From the NCBI GenBank assembly GCA_030704615.1, contig CM060731.1, positions 8,368,001 through 8,432,000 on the forward strand: DNA of 64,000 nt, in the 5' to 3' direction. Made by a program: the position numbers and the translations under genes. This stretch comes from Takakia lepidozioides (taxonomy: Eukaryota; Streptophyta; Takakiopsida; Takakiales; Takakiaceae). Every line of letters starts with the position of its first letter. Position 1 is the stretch's first letter. The notes under the pieces are model-generated. The model was not told the DNA's origin, did no database searches, and saw only the letters and a program-made list of their open reading frames with translations. Positions 11,496 to 21,139 of the stretch are shown here, one piece after another.

Positions 11496-11892
11496 TTGGA
11501 TCCACAGCGTGGGGAGGTAAGCCGTTAGGCCAGGCTTCCTCAGTCATTCACATTGGCGGAGACAGTGTCGACGCCGTCCATGGGACCTAGTTCCCGCCCG
11601 ACTGTTACTGAGGCGGAGGTTACTATGCCATTGGTGAGAGCTACACGGGCAGCACCACTACCTAGTGTTGCCAAGGCTACGGTAGCTAGTGTGCTGCTGG
11701 GGGCGGCCACAGCTGTGTGCCAGGCTCCATTGTTCTCGACTACCATGATTGCGACGCCGGGGGTAAGACCAGCTGAGGTGTTCAGGCTGGCAGCGACACT
11801 CTGTGAGAGTGTGGAGGTTACTTCATCTTCTGCGGAGATAGTGGGAGGTGTAGTGCCGGAGGGATCCTCGGATGTGAGGGGTCAAGACTGCC

Positions 11893-12651
11893 ATGGCGGC
11901 GCCATGGCAAGCTGCAGCTGCCAGGTTGATGGAGCTGTCAGCTAGGCCAGCCATTGAGCGCGCCATGGTGACACCTGGAGTTGTCATGTTAGACAACCAG
12001 GATGGCATTTTCTGTTTGAGTGGACCGGCAGGCAAGAGGTACCGGCCACTGCGGGTCTTGTTGGACTCGGGAGCTCAGCCATTGATGCTGGGCAGAGCTG
12101 CTATTGCAGGCTTGGGCCTCACGGAGGTGGATATAGAGCCGTGTCTTTTCCAGATACAGACATCTCTGGGAGGATCAGAGCAGGCTCGGGGCATGACACG
12201 ACGTGAGTTGGCTATCAGACTACAGCCGGATCATCCTACAGATGGCTCAGTGATGAGAGCCAAGGCCATTGTGACAGACGCGGTCTCGTACGATGTCCTT
12301 GTTGGTGGGGCAGTGTTGTACCCCATGGGCTTCACCCTGGATTTTTGGGAGGAGTCAGCTTTATATAGGCATGGATGGCAGTCAGGGGAGGGCCGGCTTG
12401 TGTAGCTCCCGGTGACATTCATAGGAGGAGTTGCGGTTGCCCAACGAGGCAAGATGTCACTGGCAGCATTCACAACTGCAGTGACTTGGCCTGGAGAGTT
12501 GTTGGATGGCAACACTCATTCAGAGGATGTGTCACCTCCGGGAGAGCATGATGACATGTATGGTATGGCGGAGTTGCCTGCCATGGTTGCTCACACTCCA
12601 TTGTGGGGCTCGAGCAAGGATTTGCAGCGGGTTGCTGATTGTCGTGTGTAA
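11893..12651 (+). pseudogene. aspartic protease (retropepsin) region
   Basis: The frame 11,893-12,405 carries the retropepsin active-site motif LLDSGAQ with its catalytic Asp at 12,064-12,066, followed by LMLGRAAIAGLGL and, later, the hydrophobic DVLVGGAVLYPMGF segment typical of gypsy proteases. It would cleave the gag-pol polyprotein. The frame continues past a TAG at 12,403 to a TAA at 12,649, and is the same frame that then encodes the methyltransferase. No other function fits the motif order. Confidence 0.85.
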
Positions 12652-13845
12652 CAAGCCTGGGTAGAGGCTTTTGTACCGTCAGGAGAGGACGACAGTGCGG
12701 GGATTGCACCAGGTCCACCTCAATTGTCACCATTGGACACCACACCGATCATGTGGCAGTGTCCGGATGAAGGCATTTGCCTTCTGGACTTGTTTGGCGG
12801 GATCAGCATCGGATTGGCTGCTGTTCTACAGGCAGGTGTACGGGTACGGCGTTACCTGTATGTAGAGAGGGATGAGACTGCACGACGCGTCTCCCTACGC
12901 CATGTTGCTCAGTCGGTGCAGCAGTACCCTGAGTTGTTGCCGGTGTCTGCAGTTCGTGGATATCAGCAGGCCTTGCCAGGAGACATTTCGTTGCTGGGGG
13001 CGCAGGATTTGGAGTGGGTTGGCTCCATTGATTTGGTAGTGGCAGGTTGGCCCTGCCAAGGGTATTCATCAGCCGGGCATGGCAATGGATTGCGAGACTC
13101 GAGGTCGGGTCTACTTTGGGAGATGGTGCGGGTTTTGTGCCACTTACAGCTTCATCAAGTTGTATCTCCACAATACATCTTGGAGAATGTGCCACTGATG
13201 GACAATTTTCGGGCCAAGGTGATGGCCAGTGTGCATCAAGTCCGGTCGTGGCTTGGGTCAGCAGTGTTGCTGGATGCAGCTGTAGTGGGGTCACGGGCTC
13301 ATCGTCCACAGTTATGGTGGACTAACTTGATGCCACCCGCACTGCTTAAACGTGCATTTGATGGGGTGTAGTGGCCAGCATACCTCACAGTGGATAGCAT
13401 TTTGGACACAGGGAGGCAGTCTTAGCGTGTGAGACACGATGACCGTTCGCCTTTGGCAGTGGTCAACAAGGTGGGTCGACCACGAGCAGCACTATCTACA
13501 CTGTTCAGCTTCCCAGGATTGCATGCTTTCCGGGATAGCGGACCTGGCCTCCTGTGGGATGCTCAGTTGCAGCAGTTAGTGGAGCCTAATGCCGACGAGC
13601 GAGAGCGGGCTATGGGTTTTTCCACTGGGACCACAACGGTGTCTTCTCTTTCTAAGGCATCACGTCGTCAAGTGTTGGGGCAAGCGATGGATCTAAATTG
13701 CTTGACCTGGATTATCAGCTTGGCTATGGCTGAGCAACGTAGAGTGCAGAGTGCACTTCCCTTGACGGTCTCTCTACCTACCGAGATGGTACAGGCAGTG
13801 AGTAGGGGCGAGCCGGTGAGGACCACGGGGTGTAGACATCCATGA
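12652..13845 (+). pseudogene. C5-cytosine DNA methyltransferase domain in the retroelement
   Basis: This segment encodes a C5-cytosine methyltransferase in one frame interrupted by TAG codons at 13,369 and 13,423. Seen in sequence: motif I LLDLFGGISIGLAAVLQAG (from 12,781; S-adenosylmethionine site), motif IV VVAGWPCQGYSSAG with the catalytic Cys at 13,054-13,056, motif VI ENV at 13,183, a motif VIII-like SRAHRPQLWWTN (about 13,285), a motif IX-like GRPRAALSTLFSFPG, a segment PNADERERAMGF, and motif X-like RRQVLGQAMDL near 13,660. All landmark residues for catalysis remain. The SRAHR..LWWTN and ERAMGF spellings recall DNMT3/DRM-type enzymes more than DNMT1 (inference). It lies between protease and RT, in frame with both flanks. 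The product would methylate cytosines in DNA; the stops mean this copy cannot. Confidence 0.88.
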
Positions 13846-14180
13846 CACACGTGGGAGGTGCTCGAGGTTCAGAGGGAGTTGGCAGCCAAGGCGGCTGTGA
13901 TGGATGAGGTTGGGGATTCTTCTCGGGTTGAGGAGGTCCTCAAGGATGATATGATGGGGCAGGATGAGGCCTTGTCATTGACTGAGCAGGCAGGGAGTAC
14001 TACTCAAGAGGTTGCGGCATAGCAACCACGGGACGCGTCCTCTACCTCTAAGTCTGCTGGACTTAAGGTTGCAGTTACGGAGGACAATTGGGAGCCTGAC
14101 AGTGGACCCATTGTCACTGGAGGAGAGAGACGACGTATATGGCAGTTCCTGAGGGCTTACAAGAATTGCTTTGCCTTCAG
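13846..14180 (+). pseudogene. pol linker between methyltransferase and RT
   Basis: The same frame continues after a TGA at 13,843, with an acidic, Gln/Glu-rich linker and another stop (TAG at 14,020). It then reads IWQFLRAYKNCFAFSLKDLG, the usual lead-in to gypsy reverse transcriptase. No independent domain is recognised. Confidence 0.6.
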
Positions 14181-15589
14181 TTTGAAGGATTTGGGAGCAC
14201 TGAAGGGTCAGGAGATTCGTATTGAGTTGGCCACAGACACGCCAATCTTTCGGAGACCCTATAGATATAGTGACATGGAGAGGTCTTTGATTCAGATGAG
14301 GACAAGATCTCTAGGAGGCTGGTTTGGTGGAGCTCTCTGGTGGAGAGTATGCTTCAACCACGGTGATGCCAGCCAAGAAGGATGTCTATGGCAATTGGAC
14401 GGAGAGACGTATGTGCGGTGATTACCGGCCTGTAAATGGTTAGACCAAGTCCGATAAGTATGCCATGCCCACACCGGAGGAGATCTTTGATGCCATTGGG
14501 CATGCCAAGGTCTTTAGCACTTTGGACTTGCGGTCCGGATATCACCAGTTGCCGATCAAGGAGGCGGACAAGCAGAAGACGACATTCTGGGGGATCAATG
14601 AGCACGGGAAGGATTGCCTATATCAGTGGCGATTCTTACCATTCGGGCTTCAGAACGCTCCTGCAGAGTTCCAGAGAGTCATGGACAGGATTCTAGTAGG
14701 GGTAGACTTTGCTCGGTGCTACATAGATGACATCATTATCTTTAGTGCTACGGTGGAGGAGCACGAGAGACACCTTCAGGTGGTGTTTGAGCGCTTGAGA
14801 GCGCACGGATTGAAATTACATCCGGGGAAGTGCAAGTTCTTCCACAACCAGATTGAGTATCTGGGCCACATGATATATCCTGGAGGATTGGGGGTGCAGC
14901 AGACTAAGGTAGAGGCCATCGCACAGATTCCACGTCCCACGAATGTGAGCCGAGTTTGAGCTTTCATGGGGTTGGCAAACTACTATAGACGGTTTGTCAA
15001 GGGATTTAGTGCTATTGCAAAGGCTCTAACCAAGCTGACCAAGATAGACCAGGAGTGGCAGGGGGAAGATGAGCAAGAGCGAGCTTTTCCGGAGCTCAAG
15101 GCGAGGTTGACGTCGGCGCCGATCTTGAGACGACCTATCAGGGGGCGTCCTTTTCAGGTGCATACAGATTGGAGCATGTTGGGGCTTGGAGCGGTGCTCA
15201 CACAGGTGGATGATGAGGGAAGAGAGTTCGTAGTGGCTTATGCTAGCCGCTCGAACAACGCTGCAGAGTCTAAGTATAGCTCATATGAGGGGGAGTGCTT
15301 AGCTGCAGTGTGGGCCGTGGCACACTTAAGGTGCTATCTATACGGCAATCTCTTCACCCTTGTCACGGATCACCAGCCTCTAAAGTGGTTGATGGAGTCA
15401 GACAAGCTTACGGGGAAGCTTGCACGGTGGGCACTTATACTCCAAGAGTATGACTTTCAGGTTGTGCATCGACCGGGTTTGGTCAATAGGGATGCAGATG
15501 GATTGAGTCGCAATCCATGCACGAGCCAACATGATGACACTAGAGCTCGGTGGCATGGTGAGACAGACGAGGAGATGGTGACGGGATGA
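14181..15589 (+). pseudogene. pol: reverse transcriptase and RNase H
   Basis: Copies the element RNA into DNA. The RT lead-in (IELATDTPIFRRPYRYSDME) is in one frame to about 14,300. A frameshift near 14,300-14,320 moves to the frame with CGDYRPVNG, a TAG at 14,441, then FSTLDLRSGYHQLPI, FLPFGLQNAPAEFQRVMDR, the catalytic YIDD box (14,720-14,731) and HPGKCKFF. A TGA at 14,957 breaks the otherwise standard AFMGLANYYRRFVKGFS connection. RNase H follows: FQVHTDWSMLGLGAVLTQ, YSSYEGECLAAVWAV, LVTDHQPLKWL, ending near VNRDADGLSRNPC. The RT metal-binding Asp residues remain; the stops and frameshift make it inactive. Confidence 0.93.
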
Positions 15590-15604
15590 CATGCATATGC
15601 CTTT

Positions 15605-17109
15605 TTGTGTATCTTGGCATTAGGAGGTCAGGTTGGACCTACAACAGGGATGACTGTAGACGGAGTGTCTGAGGACCTTGAGGCTAGTGATGAGCTAGGT
15701 GGTGCTAGAAATATACATGAGGATTCGGTTGGGTTGGACTACCTCCGCACTGGAGACACGGCAGCTAGTGTGACTGCCAAGGAGAGGGATCGGATCCTAC
15801 AACGAGCCAAGAGGTTCAAGTGGGAGGGGATACACCTGCTTTGAGTGTGGGAGGATGGTCGGGTGAGGATCGTGCCTCACCCAACACAGCGTGCACGGTT
15901 AGTGCGGCATGCCCATGAGGAGTTGGGGCATTTTGGAGTGCGACGCACTCATAGTTTACTGCAAGGGCAGTATTGGTGGCGTGGTATGCACACAGAGGTG
16001 CAACAGTTCGTGGGTGCGTGCTTCATTTAACGCCCCTACACCACAGTTTCATCCTTTACCCATCATGGGATTGGGCTACAGGTGGAGGGCCTTTGCCACT
16101 GACGATGCGTCACCACATATATGTGTTGGTGATGGTGGAGCACTTCTCCAAGTGGATTGAGTTGGTTCCATTGCCTGACAAGGCTAGTGAGGGGGCTGCG
16201 TATGCATTCCTGGATCGTGTGCTTAGCCGATTCGGTGCTCCAGCTGAGGTACTCACGGACCAAGGGAGAGAGTTCTTGGGGGAATTTCAGGCTTTGTGTG
16301 ATAAAACCTTGATAGACCACCGTACCACTTCTCGGGATCATCCTGAGACCGATGGCTTGGCAGATAGAGTGGTGCAGACGGTGAAGAGGGGTTTGCACAA
16401 GTATGGCTTGCAAAAGGGACACCTAGGAGATTGGGATCTTCAGGTACCTTGGTTAGCCATGGGCTACAGGTTCAGCAAGCAAGCATCACTTGCCTCCTTC
16501 TCACCATATTTCCTTCTCTTTGGCCAAGAGCCGGATTTGCCTGCATCTATTCGCAGGGAGGCTGCAATAGTCCTCAACCTTGATGATCGGGATGTGTGGA
16601 CACAAGCATGTGCCCAGCGAGTCATGCCTATGGCTTTTGAGAATCTTGCTATTGCCCAACACCAAGACACATTGAGGTATGCCACTATACGTGGAGGGGG
16701 ATATCGGCCAAGTGTTCGGCGTTTCCACCCTGGGGACTATGTGTATCTGCAGCAGACAGTGCCTACGACCTTGGATGTCACAGCAGGACGTGTGATTCTA
16801 AGGGTCAGGGAGGTGTTACCTTCAGGAGTGTTGATTCTGGAGGGTCGAGATGGCATGGTATGGAAGGATCATGTGTGCAATTGTGCGCCATGTCACCTTC
16901 TACATGTGGATGGGAGGATAGATCCCAACCTTGCAGTGGTACCTGCAGGATTGCGTTGCATGCTATGTGGGCATGCTCGTGGTGCCGCCACTATGCTGGT
17001 GTGTGATCGATGCTCAAGAGGTTGGCACATGGGATGCTTGACACCACCTCTTGAGAGGGATCCTGATTATGTCCACCTTGCTTGGGATAGTGGTAGTGGA
17101 TATGACTAG
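15605..17109 (+). pseudogene. integrase with C-terminal PHD finger, catalytically damaged
   Basis: The integrase zinc-binding region (HAHEELGHFGVRRTH, LLQGQYWWRGMH) runs from 15,845 to 16,030. Around 16,020-16,095 two frame changes and a short loss remove the block that normally carries the first catalytic Asp, between GLGYRW and GPLPLT. The core then reads YVLVMVEHFSKWIELVPLP, VLTDQGREF (second Asp at 16,258) and HPETDGLADRVVQT, where the catalytic Glu is an Asp (16,363). A C-terminal SH3-like segment (HPGDYVYLQ) follows. A PHD finger then replaces the chromodomain seen in many plant relatives: CMLC (16,957), CDRCSRGWHMGC, and a CPPC pair in the next frame at about 17,070-17,084. The Cys4-His-Cys3 pattern is visible. 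PHD fingers often read histone H3 tails. Confidence 0.87.
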
Positions 17110-17350
17110 TGGCAGCTCACAAGACATGGGAGGCCAAGCTCATAGGAGTCAATACCCAAGATCTCAGGCTCAAGTTCACAGGTTGCAAGACGGCGACTAA
17201 TGATTGGGCAACTCTTGTACCCGGCCTCTTGATCTATTGAGTTTGAGTGTAGTAGGGACAATGGTGGAGGACCTAGTGAGGCTATGACCACTATTACATC
17301 TTGTGGCTACCTGGACTTAGAGGGACCTAAGCGCCAGCTAGGGGGGCGAT

Positions 17351-17909
17351 TGTGATGGACTAGTGGCTGCACTAGTGGTGGCTAGTGGCAGCCTAGTGGT
17401 TGGACTAGTGGCAGCACTAGTGGTGGCTAGTGGCAGCCTAATGGTTGACTAGTGGCTGCACTAGTGGTGACTAGTGGTTGTCTAGTGGCAGCCTAGTGGT
17501 GCACTAGTGATAGACTAGTGTTTGGTGTACACATATGTTGTGTGGTTTGGATAGCGATGTAGTTGTGTAGCGATATGTATGCGCACGACAGCTGTCAAGC
17601 TATTTTACCACTAGTGTGAAGTTAGCTAGGAAATAGCTAGCTTTTATATATTGACATTTGAGATTGACCCAAGTGTCAATCCAGGGGCCAATACATGTTT
17701 GGGCACCTGACGTTGTTATCTTCACGGCAGATCGCGGTGGGCTCATCTTTCTCGAGTTGAGCCTCACCGCGTTTAGCTTAGGCGCTGTAGTGTGGATTCT
17801 CCATGGCGTGGGGTGCACTTGGCTCGACTTAATATATGAGTGATGTTTTCATGTGCGAGTGTGAGAGTTTGAGAGAGCTTGTATACTTGTATCATTCTTT
17901 TCCTTATCA
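17351..17909 (+). repeat. full 3' LTR (559 bp)
   Basis: The LTR starts with TGTGATGGAC directly after a polypurine tract (GGGGGGCGAT) and ends with CTTATCA. Its first ~180 bases are a degenerate array of ACTAGTGG/CTAGTGGCAGCC words. The second part (from 17,593) matches the left LTR piece. If only that second part is counted as LTR, the purine tract would lie 240 bases too far upstream, so the longer definition is preferred. Confidence 0.75.
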
Positions 17910-17910
17910 T

Positions 17911-18197
17911 TGTGATGGACTGGTGGCAGCCTAGTGATGGACTAGTGGCTGCACTAGTGGTGACTAGTGACAGCCTAGTGGTGGACTAGTGGCTGCACTA
18001 GTGGTTGGACTAGTGGCTGCACTAGTGGTGGCTAGTGGCAGCCTAGTGGTTGGACTAGTGGCTGCACATAGTGGTGACTAGTGGTTGTCTAGTGGCAGCC
18101 TAGTGGTGCACTAGTGATAGACTAGTGTTTGGTGTGCACATATGTTGTGTGGTTTGGACATCGATGTAGTTGTGTAGCGATATGTATGCGCACGACA
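17911..18197 (+). repeat. right LTR piece (5' part of the LTR)
   Basis: This begins with TGTGATGGAC one base after the preceding LTR ends. It follows 17,351-17,590 through the ACTAGTGG array and the ATGTATGCGCACGACA sequence, then stops matching at 18,198. It is longer than its counterpart because the ACTAGTGG array has more units. Confidence 0.85.
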
Positions 18198-20160
18198 ACA
18201 ATAAGGTAAGAAACTGTAGGTGAAAAATCCACAACAGCAAATTAGGGTTCCAATATTTCTGAAGGTCGGAAAAAAAAAAAATATCAATGGAGTGGCCAAC
18301 GGGGAGGGAGGCCACTAGTTGGAATGGATGAGATGTGAGGCCATGTGTAGATGAGAGCATAGAAGTAGGATACATGAGGTGGCGGGGGCGGTGGCCCTTT
18401 CTCTAGAGTTTTCCAAAAAAGTAGGAGGCGGTGGGGCCCCCTTCTACAAAGCTCCACCACCGTCCTCATAGAGTATATAAAAGAGGGTGAGGGTTGGGTG
18501 AGGGCTACCTTCTACACGACTTCTTCCGCTCAACCTTACTTTGGTAGGCTCTACTGCAATCAAGGCCCTTTGAAAATGTAAATTGAAACCTGAACCATCT
18601 TTAAATGAATAGAAACATCAAATGTCTGTTGTGGGATTTGCTTTTCAGACATTGACACGATGGTCCATCGCTTTGGTCACAAGTCTAGTGTGAACATTGT
18701 AGCTCATTTGAAATAACTTCAATTTTTGAGTAAAAACGCTTCAATTTCAACAAATAAAAATACCAAAGTTAATTGAGAATACAGAGGCAACTTATTTAGT
18801 GTTGGGGTTGTTAAAATCGTCAAACAAAGTCTCTCCATTGACTCTCCATGAAAAAAAATCTTTATGCACATTCTTTGTTGTTGTTTTCAGCTCCTTGAGC
18901 GGATCTCTATCAACAAGATTGTTCTACACACAAATTTGAAGATAGAACAAGAAAAAGACCAATTAATCAGTATTTATCACCCTTTTTGGGATTTCAAAAC
19001 CAAATCGTTAATGACCTATGAGTGGCACATAGTGACAGGATGATTTAAACATTGGGCTATTTTGGATAACTGACAGTGTTTAAATTAGACAATATTACAA
19101 ATTGTTATGACATGACAAATGTGATATAGAAGAAACTCTTGTGTGTCTAGTGCCTGAGCTGCTCTATATTCATCAAGATTTTGAAATTGGATTATGGAAT
19201 TGAAGTGGGTGCGGCTATAAGCTTTGGTAAACTTGTTGACTTTTTTGGAAAACTCTGCATCCCATAGCCCCATCAATTTTGTGGTGGGCAAATAATATTT
19301 CCTAAGGTAGAAGACCTTTGTCCATCACAAGAATTGGGCTTGAGATGGTAAGAAAAAAATGCAACATCTCTTAATGGGGTTGCATAAGATTTTTTGTTTG
19401 TTTGTTTGTTTGTTTGTTTATTTATTTTAGAATAGTTTACTGTAAATTGCTGAGAGGACCTTATAACAGTACATGTTGTTTTATAGGGTTTCAAAGTCTA
19501 TACGTTATAAAATTTTGTCTCATATTGTTGGAGTTTAAGGTGATTTTCAAATGGTGCCAATGCAATACTAATTTAAAGAGTTGCATGAAATGAGACAAGT
19601 ATGTTGAAGATCAATGAAATATTTAATCTTTGTACTAAAATGTATGAAAAATAGAATATGCCTAAATATCAATTTGCTTATAGAAGAATATTTAACTAAA
19701 CTCACCATTTTATAATTCATGAACATGTACCATTGCTTTGGGAGCTTGCTTTCGTGGCCCCCAAATCAGCTGTATCTCTGTTATTTATACTATTAGAGAC
19801 ACTAGAATTCTTTGTTTGTTGGTTCCTCAAGCATCCATAGATGCCGATGGTGATTTGTGGTGTAGAATCCACAGTGGGAAGCATGAAAACCAAAGAGCCG
19901 CTTCTAAATAGTATTATGTCCATGGCTTAAGCTCCCAAGCCCTTCAGTTGTCTTAGGGTCGTCCTTGCAAGATCTTTTAATCCATTCTGTCTTTGGTTCC
20001 CTATAGGTGGTGGAGATCGATGAAGGTTGGACACTTGAAGAGAAAACACTTTGGTTTCATCGAAGATGAACGCATGTAGATATTTTGTCAATTACTTTAC
20101 ATCTTTGGAGTGTCATCGCGCCCAAGGTCTTGTTGTACTAACATGTTGACATTTCCTCAG
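18198..20160. other. intergenic, no recognised gene
   Basis: No convincing coding region. A TATATAAAAG box-like sequence sits at 18,474, followed by a pyrimidine-rich stretch, but no attached gene was identified. A (TTTG)n microsatellite lies at 19,391-19,426. Confidence 0.5.
19391..19426 (+). repeat. (TTTG)n microsatellite
   Basis: Six or more consecutive GTTT units followed by TTTATTTATTT. Confidence 0.9.
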
Positions 20161-20835
20161 CTCCACATAGGTGATGGAGTAAATGTTGTTGCCGCTACTA
20201 CCCTAAACGAGGAGGGGGAACATGTACACATCCTCTTCATTGATGTGGACTCGAACCATCCAGGTAGGACCTTTGTCTCTCCCTTAAGTTACATTTAATT
20301 GTGATATATTTGCAGTCTTTGAATAGCTTTCTTATGGTTTGACCTTTGTAGGGCCAGACGCTTTGGGCTGTGTGATACACTTGAAGCGCCATGAAATTTG
20401 CGCAGCGGGGCTAGGCGAGTGGCGGGTTAAGAATTTATTTCTTCATTTCATGGACAACACCGGGTGGTTGTGGGGCGTCGAGCTGTACGATCTATTTTCA
20501 AGTGAGACCTATATTGAGTCTTTGAAGCAGCAATTCAAGTAGGACTTGCTGCTGATAACATTACAAGGTGACATCAATCGTTGGTTAGATATAAATTGAT
20601 CAGTGCGTGTGGCACTGCGAACAACAGGGACTTGATTTCCCCGACTTCAAAAGATTTGGATGAGTCCTTTCTACAGGCAGCTAAAGGAGCACTTGCAGAT
20701 GGCGGGATCTTGGGGATCAACGTGATTTCATCGGCATGGTCTGTTCATCTCATCATCTGTGCTGGAAAAGGTAGGGCATCTGCAACTTTCCATGGAAAAT
20801 TTCATGAAATCATATACAACCTGCCTAGATAATTA
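20161..20835 (+). pseudogene. METTL13-like methyltransferase remnant
   Basis: A segment bounded by an AG acceptor (20,160) and a GT donor (20,264) encodes LHIGDGVNVV ... HVHILFIDVDSN. A later one (about 20,635-20,830) encodes DLDESFLQAAKGALADGGILGINVIS. These resemble the nucleotide-binding and C-terminal strands of METTL13/spermidine-synthase-like methyltransferases, in which a VHVGDG...D-V-D-S-x-D block is followed by FL..VK..L..GG.F.INLV (recalled family pattern). The piece between (20,352-20,541) does not fit that family. Several expected regions are missing and stops follow quickly, so I treat it as a fragment. METTL13 relatives methylate translation factor eEF1A, but nothing here shows activity. 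Confidence 0.45.
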
Positions 20836-21139
20836 TTTTCACTTCTTATACAATATTGTCAGATTGTCTTCAAACTTTCAATATGAGAAGTTACTTGCTA
20901 AAACACGGTTGGCAGATGACTTTGCAGAGGATCAAAGCATGTTTAGCTAGAGAGAAAACACATATGATTGTTCAATCAAAGTTTCTTGAGTTTCAATCAA
21001 ATTTATCATTTGTAAACTGAGTAAGACAATCGTCTTTTCCAAGATTATGTCTTCTCCACAATCCCAAGGATAACATCTACTCGTGACTACTTGTAATGTC
21101 CGTGCGCATGCAAACTTTAGGTTTTTACTGCACAATTGG

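Larger units (their letters stand above)
7129..18197 (+). mobile_element. Ty3/gypsy retrotransposon with DNA methyltransferase and PHD finger
   Basis: This decayed element of about 11 kb reads, on the plus strand: partial LTR (7,129-7,440), long leader, gag with capsid region and two zinc knuckles (9,743-11,495), protease (Asp at 12,064), C5-cytosine methyltransferase (about 12,724-13,845), reverse transcriptase with YIDD (14,720), RNase H, integrase, a PHD finger (16,957-17,084), polypurine tract (17,340-17,347), full LTR (17,351-17,909) and a second partial LTR (17,911-18,197). The order RT-RNase H-integrase defines Ty3/gypsy. At least a dozen in-frame stops and several frameshifts make it non-autonomous. 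The methyltransferase is collinear with the surrounding polyprotein frame, so it belongs to the element rather than to a nested insertion. No primer binding site was recognised after 7,440 and no target duplication was found. Confidence 0.9.

Noticed and set aside
12724-13845. Methyltransferase as a host gene interrupted by the retroelement
   Set aside because: It shares one continuous frame with the protease upstream and the RT lead-in downstream, with no insertion junctions or introns.
7129-17909. Ordinary LTR element with 312/317-bp LTRs
   Set aside because: Possible (TG...CA ends), but it leaves the purine tract 240 bases away from the LTR, gives no target duplication and does not explain the repeated ACTAGTGG block after the 3' LTR; kept as the alternative model.
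17351-18120. CRISPR-like array of ACTAGTGG words
   Set aside because: Units are degenerate and without spacers, and lie inside a plant LTR.
18474-18483. TATATAAAAG as a promoter
   Set aside because: The box is good but no gene could be attached downstream.
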